From NCBI RefSeq assembly GCF_002440635.1, contig NZ_DJUW01000001.1, positions 37,423 through 101,422 of the forward strand: a stretch of 64,000 nucleotides of DNA. Reading direction: 5' to 3'. Below are positions 1-10,254 of the stretch, in pieces (within the stretch, counting starts at the first letter, position 1; every line of letters starts with the position of its first letter). Below the pieces are notes generated by a model. It made no database searches. It saw nothing but the letters and a program-made list of their open reading frames with translations, and had not been told where the DNA came from. Both the position numbers and the translations under genes were made by a program. Source of the DNA: Novosphingobium sp. UBA6272. GTDB lineage: Bacteria; Pseudomonadota; Alphaproteobacteria; Sphingomonadales; Sphingomonadaceae.

Positions 1-1
1 T

Positions 2-2284
<2,283 letters not shown>

Positions 2285-2426
2285 TTTCTGCTGCATTGCA
2301 GCGATTCGTCAGGCCCTGGCCCGTGCTGCAATGCGGCATCGGGCACGGGATCACGCGTGTGGGCCTCAATTCGTCGAAAAGCGCGGAGAATCGTGGATAA
2401 TCTGGCCTTTTTTCGACCTTTTGGCT

Positions 2427-2455
2427 TTGACAGTCCCCGCAAAAGTCGCTCAATT
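2427..2455 (+). promoter_or_regulatory. possible hupB promoter
   Basis: A perfect -35 hexamer TTGACA (2427-2432) is followed after 17 bases by a weak -10 TCAATT (2450-2455), about 60 bases before the hupB start. Only the -35 is convincing, so this is tentative. Confidence 0.35.
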
Positions 2456-2517
2456 CCGGCCAGCTTTTGAGGCGAATCACAAGATCCAAAGCACTAGAAA
2501 GGTAGGGGGTTCCCGAC

Positions 2518-2790
2518 ATGAACAAGAACGAACTGATCGGCGCAGTTGCTGACGCCAGCGGTCTCACCAAGAGCGATGCCACCAAAGCCGTTGAAGGCGT
2601 TTTCGAAGCCATCACCGGCGCACTGAAGAGCGGCGACGAAGTTCGCCTCGTCGGCTTCGGCACCTTCTCGGTTGCCAAGCGCAAGGCTTCGACCGGCCGT
2701 AACCCGCGTACCGGCGAACCGATGAAGATCAAGGCTTCGGCTCAGCCGAAGTTCAAGGCCGGCAAGGGCCTCAAGGACGCCGTCAACTAA
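2518..2790 (+). CDS. hupB: HU family DNA-binding protein
   Basis: This 90-residue protein has the full length and pattern of HU, the small histone-like protein that dimerises and bends DNA in the nucleoid. It opens MNKNELIGAVAD, and the DNA-binding arm signature GRNPRTGEPMKIKA is intact, followed by FKAGKGLKDAVN at the end. A strong AG-rich ribosome site (GGTAGGGGG) precedes the ATG. It lies downstream of lon on the same strand, separated by 233 bases, and ends in a clear intrinsic terminator, so it is probably its own transcription unit. Confidence 0.97.
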   Translation: MNKNELIGAVADASGLTKSDATKAVEGVFEAITGALKSGDEVRLVGFGTFSVAKRKASTGRNPRTGEPMKIKASAQPKFKAGKGLKDAVN

Positions 2791-2841
2791 GACGGATCGC
2801 TGGATTTCGGGCCGCTTCGCCTCGCGCCCGGATCGCAAAAC

Positions 2842-2877
2842 AGCCGCGCTGACCTTTGGGTCGGCGCGGCTTTTTTG
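2842..2877 (+). terminator. intrinsic terminator of hupB
   Basis: A 12-bp stem (AGCCGCGCTGAC with GTCGGCGCGGCT, one G-T pair) has a short loop and is followed by TTTTTTG. It sits 52 bases after the hupB stop and before the convergent acyltransferase gene. Confidence 0.9.
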
Positions 2878-2896
2878 TTGCCTTGAACGCCGGGGG

Positions 2897-3937
2897 CTAG
2901 CCCGCGCCCTTCGCAACCGTTGGCTTGCTCGAAAAGCTGACCACCTTTGAGAAGAACCACGACAGCGCCAGCGCGATCCCTATCGCCAACGCGGCGATCT
3001 GGCCGCTGTTGCTGCCGGCCAGTTCCTTGGTCCAGACCAGCACTGTCAGGTGTACGCAGTAAAGCGGCAGCGAGTAGTTGCCGAGCCATTCGAGCGGCGC
3101 CTTGAGGCTTTGCGGCGGGCGGCACATCGCGGTCAGCCACATCATTACCGGCAGGAACAGGATTACAAAGCCCAGATCGCCCCAGACCTTGCCAAGCGGC
3201 AGATAGGGAACTGCCGCAATCCCCGCTACCGGCAGGACCAGCGCCAGCTGCCAGGGCAGGCTCGGCGTGCGCAGCCCGCCCTTGTAGAGCCGCCCGATCC
3301 ACACCCCCAACACATAGGAGAAGCCAACGCGGGGGAGGGCCATCCACCAGGTCTTCCAGGTCGGCGCATTGACGCCCATCGTATCGGCACCGTGCAGCTG
3401 GACGGTATGGATCAGCCAGCCCCCCATGATCAGCGCCAGCAGGCCCATTGCCCAGGTCGGCACCCGCTTCAGCGCGAGGGCATGGATGAAATTGGCCAGC
3501 AGTTCATAGAACAGCGTCCATTGCGGTCCGTTGTAGCGATAGAACGGCCCGGTTCCGGCCAGGCTTGGGATCATCAGCAGGTCGAGCGCCAGCCACCACA
3601 GCAGGGTCAGCGGATCGGCCATGCCGATGTAGAACGCGCGCACCACTGCGACCCCAGCACCGACCGCCACCAGTGGCCAGAGCCGCTTGAACCGCGCCCA
3701 GGTAAACTCCAGCGCGCCAATCCCGCTCAGAAGCTTCTTCTCGGTCGAAACCGCCAGGACAAAGCCTGACAGCAGGAAGAACAGGTCGACGAACAGATAG
3801 CCGCGCTGGAACGGTCCGCCGATCCCGTAAACAATGTCGAGGTGGTAGAATACGATCATGAACGCGGCGACGCCGCGCAGACCATCCAGCTGGAACATGC
3901 GCGGCGCGTGAGCCGCCGACGCTGCCTGTTCGGTCAT
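2897..3937 (-). CDS. acyltransferase family 3 membrane protein (OafA-like)
   Basis: This 346-residue, strongly hydrophobic protein belongs to acyltransferase family 3, integral membrane enzymes that transfer acyl (often acetyl) groups to sugars of surface polysaccharides or other extracytoplasmic acceptors. The family signature LDGLRGVAAFMIVFYH near residue 17 supplies the conserved His, and about ten membrane helices follow. The frame is open further upstream, but the ATG at 3937 has an AGGGAGG ribosome site 8 bases before it and starts just ahead of the signature. It stands alone and converges with hupB. The acceptor cannot be read from sequence. Confidence 0.88.
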   Translation of the reverse strand: MTEQAASAAHAPRMFQLDGLRGVAAFMIVFYHLDIVYGIGGPFQRGYLFVDLFFLLSGFVLAVSTEKKLLSGIGALEFTWARFKRLWPLVAVGAGVAVVRAFYIGMADPLTLLWWLALDLLMIPSLAGTGPFYRYNGPQWTLFYELLANFIHALALKRVPTWAMGLLALIMGGWLIHTVQLHGADTMGVNAPTWKTWWMALPRVGFSYVLGVWIGRLYKGGLRTPSLPWQLALVLPVAGIAAVPYLPLGKVWGDLGFVILFLPVMMWLTAMCRPPQSLKAPLEWLGNYSLPLYCVHLTVLVWTKELAGSNSGQIAALAIGIALALSWFFSKVVSFSSKPTVAKGAG

Positions 3938-4045
3938 TCCCCATCCCTCCCTGTGCGCTTCCTTACAACAGCATGCCGGATAAAGATCAACCACGACAGG
4001 GCCGTACTGGACGCGAAGGTCGGCAATCCCTATATGCCCCCGGCA

Positions 4046-4318
4046 ATGAACCGGATTGTCCTGGCCCTTCTCGCCCTGTTTGCAGGGATCGCCGCGCAGG
4101 TAACCCCTGCCGAGGCACGGGTGCGCGGACAGGCCGAGGTCGGCGCCGTCCTTGCTCAGCGCAGCGCGGCCCGCACGGCGGCTTCGGCCCAGATCCACGT
4201 CGCGATGCGGGCCGAAACCCGCATTCCGGAGGACCAGCCCGCTGCCGACACGCCGCGCGCCTTCGCTCCGCTGACGGTTCCCGCGGTTCGTGTCCGGATC
4301 GATCGCGCCCGCGAATAG
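4046..4318 (+). CDS. small secreted Ala/Arg-rich hypothetical protein
   Basis: I do not recognise the family. The 90-residue product opens with a clear Sec signal peptide (MNRIVLALLALFAGIAAQ, cleavage likely after PAEA near residue 24). A charged, Ala- and Arg-rich region without cysteines or obvious domains follows, giving a mature protein of about 66 residues. An ATG four codons earlier (4034) is an alternative start. It lies between the divergent acyltransferase gene and secA on the secA strand, ending 94 bases before secA. The signal peptide and the room it occupies support a real gene. Confidence 0.6.
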   Translation: MNRIVLALLALFAGIAAQVTPAEARVRGQAEVGAVLAQRSAARTAASAQIHVAMRAETRIPEDQPAADTPRAFAPLTVPAVRVRIDRARE

Positions 4319-4412
4319 CCCGCGCTGACTGCCCGCCCCAGGCGAGCCGCGCTGGCGCATTCGCGCCCGCGCAAACCTGCACCATATCACTCAAATTATT
4401 CAGGAATTGCCC

Positions 4413-7133
4413 ATGTTCGGCAGCATCGCCAAGGCCATTTTCGGCTCGTCCAACGATCGTTACGTCAAGTCGCTCGACAAGATCGTAAAGCAGATAGCGG
4501 CCTACGAGCCCGCGCTCGAAGCGCTCTCGGAAGAAGAGCTTCAGGCCCAGACCGCCAAGTTCCGCCGCATGCTGGATGAGGGCAAGACCCTCGACGAGCT
4601 GCTGCCCGAAGCCTTCGCCACCGTGCGTGAAGCATCGAAGCGCGTGCTCGGCATGCGCCACTTCGACGTGCAGATGATCGGCGGGATCGTGCTTCACCGC
4701 GGCGAAATTGCCGAAATGCGCACGGGCGAGGGCAAGACCCTGGTCGCGACGCTGGCGGTCTATCTGAACGCGCTGGAAGGCAAGGGTGTCCACGTCGTCA
4801 CCGTGAACGACTACCTCGCCCGCCGCGACGCCGAATGGATGGGGCAGATCTACAAGTTCCTCGGCCTGACGGTTGGGGTGATCGTGCCCAACCTGTCGGA
4901 ATACGAGCGCCGCGAAGCTTACGAGTGCGATATCACTTACGCGACCAACAACGAGCTTGGCTTCGATTACCTGCGCGACAACATGAAGCACGAGCGGAGC
5001 CAGATGGTGCACCGCCCGTTCAATCACGCGATCGTCGACGAGGTTGACTCGATCCTGATCGACGAAGCCCGTACCCCGCTGATCATCTCGGGCCCGACCG
5101 ACGACAAGAGCGAGCTCTATGTCCAGGTCGATGCGATCGTGAAGCAGCTTCCGACCGAGCTTTACGAGAAGGACGAGAAGACCAAGAACATCACCCTGAC
5201 CGAGGACGGGGTCGAATGGGCCGAGCGTCAACTTGAGGCGGCCGGACTGCTGGTTGGCTCGAACCTCTATGACGTCGAGAACACCCAGGTGGTCCATCAC
5301 CTCGACCAGAGCCTCAAGGCCGTGATGATGTTCAAGCGCGACATCGACTACGTGGTTGAAGACGGCAAGGTGGTGATCATCGACGAGTTCACCGGCCGCA
5401 AGATGGAAGGGCGGCGCTGGTCGAACGGCCTGCACCAGGCGGTTGAAGCCAAGGAAGGCGTGACCATCGAGCCCGAGAACCAGACCATGGCCTCGATCAC
5501 CTTCCAGAACTATTTCCGGATGTATCCCAAGCTTTCGGGCATGACCGGCACCGCCGCGACCGAAGCGGCGGAATTCTTCGACATCTACAAGATGAACGTG
5601 GTGACGATCCCCACCAACGTGCCCGTACAGCGGGTCGACGAAGAGGACGAGTTCTACAAGAACACCACCGACAAGTTCGCCGCGATCGCCAAGCAGATCA
5701 AGGAAAAGAGCGACAAGGGCCAGCCGGTGCTGGTCGGCACGGTGTCGATCGAAAAGTCGGAATTGCTCAGCGAATTCCTCAACAATGAGGGCGTGAAGCA
5801 CAACGTCCTCAACGCCCGCTTCCACGAAATGGAAGCGCACATCGTCGCTCAGGCCGGCCAGCCCGGCGCGGTGACCGTGGCAACCAACATGGCCGGCCGC
5901 GGCACCGACATCAAGCTGGGCGGCAACGCCGAGTTCCGGATCGAGGACGAGCTGAAGGACATGCCCGAGGGGCCGGAGCGCAACAAGGCGATCGCCAGGA
6001 TCGAAGAGGAAGTCGAGATTTCCCGGCAAAAGGTGCTGGCTTCTGGCGGGCTCTGCGTGATCGGCACCGAGCGCCACGAAAGCCGCCGCATCGACAACCA
6101 GCTGCGTGGCCGCTCGGGCCGGCAGGGCGACCCCGGCATGTCGAAGTTCTACCTTTGCCTCGAGGATGACCTGCTGCGGATCTTCGGGCCGGACACGCTG
6201 TTCTCCAAGATGATGAACAGCAACCTGGCCGACGGCGAGGCGATCGGTTCGCGCTGGCTGTCGAAGGCGATCGAAACCGCGCAGAAGAAGGTCGAAGCGC
6301 GCAACTACGATATCCGCAAGCAGGTCGTCGAATACGACGACGTGATGAACGACCAGCGCAAGGTGATCTACGAGCAACGCGCCGACATCATGGACGCCGA
6401 AACCGTGGACGAAGTGGTTGAGGACATGCGCCACGATACGGTCAACACGCTGGTCGGCACCGCTTGCCCGCCGGGATCCTATCCCGAACAGTGGGACATC
6501 GAAGGGCTGAAGCAGCGCTGCATCGAGGTGCTGGGGATCGAGCCGGCCTTCGACGACTGGTTTGCCGAGGACGGGATCGAGCCCGAAGACATCGAAATCC
6601 GCCTGTCCGAAGCCGCCGATGCCAAGATGGCGTCCAAGATGGGCGACGATTCCGCGATCTGGCGCCAGGTCGAAAAGCAGATCCTGCTCGATCGGCTGGA
6701 TCACTACTGGAAGGAACACCTCGCCACGCTCGATGCGCTGCGCCAAGTGGTGTTTCTGCGCGCCTATGCTCAGAAGCAGCCGATCAACGAGTACAAGCAG
6801 GAAGCCTTCGGGCTGTTCGAAAGAATGCTGGGCGCGATCCGCGAGGACGTGACCCGGATCCTGATGAACAGCGAACTGCGCATGCCCGATCCGGTCCAGA
6901 TGCCGGAACTGCCGGCCTTCCTGACCAGCCACATCGATCCCTTCACCGGGGAAAATGATGCCGGCTCGCGCACTCCTGGTGCGGAAGCGATGATGGGCGC
7001 GCTGGGTTCGGGCATTGCCGCCGCAGCGGCCGGAACGGTCAATCCCTATGCCGACCTCGGCCTGTCGCGCAACGCGATGTGCCCTTGCGGTTCGGGCCAG
7101 AAGTACAAGCACTGTCACGGCGCGGTGGGGTGA
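4413..7133 (+). CDS. secA: preprotein translocase ATPase SecA
   Basis: SecA is the ATPase motor that drives unfolded preproteins through SecYEG in the inner membrane. The 906-residue length is normal. Visible are Walker A (MRTGEGKTLVA), the DEAD-like box (VDEVDSILIDEA), the preprotein cross-linking region, the second nucleotide fold (GTERHESRRIDNQLRGRSGR), the helical scaffold/wing region, and the C-terminal zinc-binding tail MCPCGSGQKYKHCHG that binds SecB and phospholipid. The ATG at 4413, preceded by CAGGA, is preferred to a TTG two codons earlier. It appears monocistronic. Confidence 0.99.
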   Translation: MFGSIAKAIFGSSNDRYVKSLDKIVKQIAAYEPALEALSEEELQAQTAKFRRMLDEGKTLDELLPEAFATVREASKRVLGMRHFDVQMIGGIVLHRGEIAEMRTGEGKTLVATLAVYLNALEGKGVHVVTVNDYLARRDAEWMGQIYKFLGLTVGVIVPNLSEYERREAYECDITYATNNELGFDYLRDNMKHERSQMVHRPFNHAIVDEVDSILIDEARTPLIISGPTDDKSELYVQVDAIVKQLPTELYEKDEKTKNITLTEDGVEWAERQLEAAGLLVGSNLYDVENTQVVHHLDQSLKAVMMFKRDIDYVVEDGKVVIIDEFTGRKMEGRRWSNGLHQAVEAKEGVTIEPENQTMASITFQNYFRMYPKLSGMTGTAATEAAEFFDIYKMNVVTIPTNVPVQRVDEEDEFYKNTTDKFAAIAKQIKEKSDKGQPVLVGTVSIEKSELLSEFLNNEGVKHNVLNARFHEMEAHIVAQAGQPGAVTVATNMAGRGTDIKLGGNAEFRIEDELKDMPEGPERNKAIARIEEEVEISRQKVLASGGLCVIGTERHESRRIDNQLRGRSGRQGDPGMSKFYLCLEDDLLRIFGPDTLFSKMMNSNLADGEAIGSRWLSKAIETAQKKVEARNYDIRKQVVEYDDVMNDQRKVIYEQRADIMDAETVDEVVEDMRHDTVNTLVGTACPPGSYPEQWDIEGLKQRCIEVLGIEPAFDDWFAEDGIEPEDIEIRLSEAADAKMASKMGDDSAIWRQVEKQILLDRLDHYWKEHLATLDALRQVVFLRAYAQKQPINEYKQEAFGLFERMLGAIREDVTRILMNSELRMPDPVQMPELPAFLTSHIDPFTGENDAGSRTPGAEAMMGALGSGIAAAAAGTVNPYADLGLSRNAMCPCGSGQKYKHCHGAVG

Positions 7134-7162
7134 TCATTCCTGCCCGTGCCGGGGATGATTGA

Positions 7163-7900
7163 GTGGACTGGCTGACCCCCGCCTTCTTCGCCACCGCGCT
7201 GCTCTATGCCTCGGTCGGGTTCGGCGGCGGATCGACTTACAATGCGCTGCTCAGCCTGGCCGGGTTCGATTACCGGCTGCTGCCGATCGTCAGCCTGTGC
7301 TGCAACGTCGTAGTCGTCACCGGCGGCACGATCCGCTTTGCCCGGGCCGGGGTGGTGCCATGGCGGCGCGCGATGCTCCTCTCGCTGGTCGCCGCGCCGC
7401 TGGCTTTCCTCGGCGGGCTTACCCCGATCCGGGAGGAGACATTCCTGTTCCTGCTGGGGTTGAGTCTGGTGGGAGCGGGCCTGGCCCTGTTCATCCCGCG
7501 CACGCCGGATGCGGAGGCAGAGCCAGGCGATGGAACACGGTTCATGCCATTGCTGGCAGCACCGCTGGGCTACCTTGCAGGGCTGGTCGGGATCGGGGGC
7601 GGAATCTTCCTGGCGCCCTTGCTGCACCTGACCCGCTGGGCTCAGGCCCGTCAAATTGCGGCGACCACCAGCCTGTTCATCCTGATCAATTCGCTGACCG
7701 GCCTGGCGGGACAGCTCACCAAGAATGGCACCGAGCAGTTCGCCAACGCGCTGACCCCGGCATTGCCGCTGCTGATCGCAGTGGTGCTGGGCGGTCAGCT
7801 CGGCAGCATGCTGGCCCTGCGCTGGCTGCCCGAACGGGTGATCCGCTGGCTGACCGCGATATTGACGATCTGGGCAGGCACCAGGCTGCTGTTCGGCTGA
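7163..7900 (+). CDS. sulfite exporter TauE/SafE family membrane protein
   Basis: This 245-residue protein has about eight membrane helices in two repeated halves, each starting with a glycine-rich turn (SVGFGGGSTYNALL near residue 17 and GLVGIGGGIFLAPLL near residue 140). That is the hallmark of TauE/SafE permeases, which export sulfite, sulfoacetate or other small organic anions. Substrate cannot be assigned here because no sulfur genes are adjacent. The start is GTG at 7163; no in-frame ATG lies close by. It follows secA by 29 bases and ends just before a hairpin terminator shared with the opposite tRNA-Asn. Confidence 0.88.
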   Translation: MDWLTPAFFATALLYASVGFGGGSTYNALLSLAGFDYRLLPIVSLCCNVVVVTGGTIRFARAGVVPWRRAMLLSLVAAPLAFLGGLTPIREETFLFLLGLSLVGAGLALFIPRTPDAEAEPGDGTRFMPLLAAPLGYLAGLVGIGGGIFLAPLLHLTRWAQARQIAATTSLFILINSLTGLAGQLTKNGTEQFANALTPALPLLIAVVLGGQLGSMLALRWLPERVIRWLTAILTIWAGTRLLFG

Positions 7901-7907
7901 AAAAGCA

Positions 7908-7934
7908 AAAGCCCCGCCACTAGGACGGGGCTTT
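7908..7934 (-). terminator. bidirectional terminator, tRNA-Asn and TauE gene
   Basis: A perfect 9-bp stem (AAAGCCCCG with CGGGGCTTT) encloses a 9-base loop. Read on the minus strand it is followed by TTTTGCTTTTT, an excellent U-tract for tRNA-Asn; on the plus strand the tract is short. Confidence 0.85.
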
Positions 7935-7951
7935 GCAATGCCCGGGCGGGG

Positions 7952-8026
7952 TGGCTCCCCGAGTAGGATTCGAACCTACGACCAAGTGATTAACAGTCAC
8001 CTACTCTACCGCTGAGCTATCGGGGA
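7952..8026 (-). tRNA. tRNA-Asn (GTT)
   Basis: On the minus strand the sequence folds as a cloverleaf with acceptor TCCCCGA/TCGGGGA, a short D arm (GCTC/GAGT), anticodon loop CTGTTAA (anticodon GTT), and T arm with GGTTCGAATCC. Discriminator G and an encoded CCA end at 7952. A promoter lies upstream at 8056-8083 and a strong terminator downstream. Confidence 0.97.
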
Positions 8027-8055
8027 ATGCTCCCCCGCCTGCGGGCAGGGGTGCG

Positions 8056-8083
8056 CCTATAGCAGCGCCGACATTTTTGGCAA
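8056..8083 (-). promoter_or_regulatory. tRNA-Asn promoter
   Basis: On the minus strand -35 TTGCCA (8083-8078) and -10 TATAGG (8061-8056) are 16 bases apart, followed directly by the GC-rich discriminator CGC. The predicted leader is about 22 bases and contains a GC hairpin (CCCCTGCC with GGCGGGG). The design matches the other three tRNA promoters here. Confidence 0.7.
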
Positions 8084-8102
8084 GCGGGTCGGCGGCAAAA
8101 AA

Positions 8103-8882
8103 TCAGACTTCGAACTGCTCGGCAAAGATGCGCTCTTCAAGGGTCTTTCCGGGATCGAACAGCAGAGTCAGCTGGCACTCGCGGGCAACGCGAACCTCTA
8201 CCTCCAGGATATCGCGCAGTTCCTTCTGGTCAGCCACCACCGCAACCGGTCGCTTGTCCGGGTCGAGCACGCGGAACGACATCTCGTAGTGATCGGGCAG
8301 GATCGCCCCGCGCCAGCGCCGCGGGCGGAACGGGCTGATCGGGGTCAGCGCGACCAGGTTGGAGGTGAGCGGCAGGATCGGTCCGTTGGCGGAGAGGTTG
8401 TAGGCGGTCGACCCGGCCGGAGTGGCGACCAGCACGCCGTCGCAAAACAGTTCGGCCATCCGCACCTTGCCGTTGACCGAAACCTCCAGCCGCGCGGTCT
8501 GGCGGGTTTCGCGCAGCAGCGAGACCTCGTTGATGGCGAGGCCCCTGACCTGTTTGCCGCTGCCCAGCGTGGCGATCATCTCGAGCGGGGTAATATTGAG
8601 CTGCTTGGCCCGCGCGATCCGCTCGGCCAGGCTCCGGCTCGACTTCGGCTTGTTCATCATGAAGCCGACGGTGCCGAAGTTTATCCCGTATGCCGGGACG
8701 ACATGCCCACAATCGAGCATCTCGTGCAGCGCGTGGAGCATTTGCCCGTCACCGCCCAGGACCACGGCCATGTCAGCCTCGGCCAGAGGGACGAAATCGA
8801 TCTCGCCGCGCAGCTGGACGGCAGCCTCTTGTGCGCGGGGCGTGTCGGAGGCCAGCAAGGCGAGGGCGGGGGTTTTGCTCAT
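8103..8882 (-). CDS. nadK: NAD kinase
   Basis: NAD kinase phosphorylates NAD+ to NADP+ in the cytoplasm and is the only route to NADP. The 259-residue length is typical. The catalytic GGDG motif appears as VVLGGDGQMLHAL, the second signature as INEVSLLRE, and the nucleotide site as TPAGSTAYNLSANGPIL. The open frame extends upstream, but the ATG at 8882 gives the normal N-terminus (MSKTPALALLASD). It is divergent from the EAL-domain gene with 63 bases between them. Confidence 0.96.
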   Translation of the reverse strand: MSKTPALALLASDTPRAQEAAVQLRGEIDFVPLAEADMAVVLGGDGQMLHALHEMLDCGHVVPAYGINFGTVGFMMNKPKSSRSLAERIARAKQLNITPLEMIATLGSGKQVRGLAINEVSLLRETRQTARLEVSVNGKVRMAELFCDGVLVATPAGSTAYNLSANGPILPLTSNLVALTPISPFRPRRWRGAILPDHYEMSFRVLDPDKRPVAVVADQKELRDILEVEVRVARECQLTLLFDPGKTLEERIFAEQFEV

Positions 8883-8945
8883 CTGCGCGGGTGCATATGG
8901 GCAATTTGAACACTTTGGTAGGGGCCTTATGCTAGGCGTGCCCGA

Positions 8946-10235
8946 ATGGACGCCGTGCATCCCGACGCGCTTTCGCCTCGCCTGGACGCCCTGACCGGGC
9001 TCCCGGGCCGCGATGCCGCGCGCCTGCGGCTGGGCGAATGGCTCGATCGGGGTGAGCCGGTTCATGCGCTTTTGATTGGGCTGCGGCGGTTCGATGCGGT
9101 CAATCTGGCCTATGGCTCGGCCGCCGGCGATGCCGCCCTGGCAGAGGTTGCGGCGCGGATCCGCCATTTCGCCCATGGCGAAATCGACGGGGCGTGGATT
9201 GCCGCGCGCGGCGGGGGCGGGCAGTTCCTGCTGATCGCGACCGAGGCCTGCAGCCGTGAGCGCTGGCAGATGGTTGGCGGTCAGGTGCTCGACCTGCTGG
9301 CTGGGCCGATTCCGGTCGGCGGCCATACACTGCGGCTGTCTCCGCGCGGCGCACTGATCCGCTCGCTGGGCGGAGAGGACTCGGATTCGCTCCTAGACCG
9401 ATTGGGACAGGCCCTGTCCTCGGTTATGACCGCGACCGGCCGCCGAATGCTGTGGGCCGATGGAGAAGCGACCCGAGCAGGCCGCAGTGCTGCGCAGCTT
9501 GAGGGCGATCTACTTCGCGCCATCGATCTGGGGGAGATCGAGGTGGTTTTTCAGCCGCAGTGGTCCTGCGCCGACGACCGCCTGGCCGGAGCCGAGGCGC
9601 TGGCGCGCTGGAACCATCCGCGACTGGGCCGCATCGGTGCCGGTGCGCTGTTCGCCATTGCCGAGCGGGCCGATCACGTCGCGCAGCTTTCCCGTCACAT
9701 CGCCCAGACCGCGCTGGTCGGCGCGCGTGACTGGCCCAAGCCGCTGCGGCTCTCGCTCAACGTCACCCCCAACGATCTTGCCCAGGGCAACTTCGCCCAA
9801 GATCTGGCTGCGCTGGTATCGGCCAGCGGATTCCCGGCCGAGCGACTGACGCTGGAAGTGACCGAGCAGGTGTTGCTCGCCGATATCGCCCAGGCGGCGT
9901 TGGCATTGGAAGAACTTGCCGCGCGCGGCATGCGGATCGCGCTCGACGATTTCGGGGCGGGGTTCTGCAACTTCCGCTATCTCAAACTGCTCCCGCTGCA
10001 CTACCTCAAGCTCGATCGTTCGATGATCGAGGGGGCCGAGGATCCGCGCGACCTGGCCGTGCTTCGCGCAATCCTGGCCATGGCCGGTGCGCTTGATCTG
10101 TCGGTGATCGCCGAGGGGGTCGAGAGCGAGGCCCAGAGGCGCCTGGTCGCAGCAGAAGGATGCGCGACCTATCAGGGTTTCCTTCGCGCCCAACCCCTAG
10201 GGGCCAGCGAGTTTATGGCACTGGCGCGGGCCTGA
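8946..10235 (+). CDS. c-di-GMP phosphodiesterase: degenerate GGDEF plus EAL domain
   Basis: This 429-residue cytoplasmic protein has an N-terminal GGDEF-fold domain (about 15-165) whose signature has decayed to GGGQF, so it should not make c-di-GMP. The C-terminal EAL domain (about 180-425) looks intact: EALARW, the Asn of LSLNVTPNDL, the Glu of LEVTEQ, DDFGAGF, LKLDRSMI, AEGVES and YQGF. It probably hydrolyses c-di-GMP, with the GGDEF remnant possibly acting as a GTP sensor as in some family members. There is no membrane segment or sensory domain. It is divergent from nadK and converges with mfd, 19 bases away. Confidence 0.92.
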   Translation: MDAVHPDALSPRLDALTGLPGRDAARLRLGEWLDRGEPVHALLIGLRRFDAVNLAYGSAAGDAALAEVAARIRHFAHGEIDGAWIAARGGGGQFLLIATEACSRERWQMVGGQVLDLLAGPIPVGGHTLRLSPRGALIRSLGGEDSDSLLDRLGQALSSVMTATGRRMLWADGEATRAGRSAAQLEGDLLRAIDLGEIEVVFQPQWSCADDRLAGAEALARWNHPRLGRIGAGALFAIAERADHVAQLSRHIAQTALVGARDWPKPLRLSLNVTPNDLAQGNFAQDLAALVSASGFPAERLTLEVTEQVLLADIAQAALALEELAARGMRIALDDFGAGFCNFRYLKLLPLHYLKLDRSMIEGAEDPRDLAVLRAILAMAGALDLSVIAEGVESEAQRRLVAAEGCATYQGFLRAQPLGASEFMALARA

Positions 10236-10254
10236 TCCTCCCCAAGAGTGAGGA

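Noticed and set aside
3987..7118. A 1043-codon open frame on the minus strand opposite secA
   Set aside because: Low-complexity His/Leu/Val-rich translation without domains; it mirrors the codon pattern of secA, a usual effect in GC-rich genomes.
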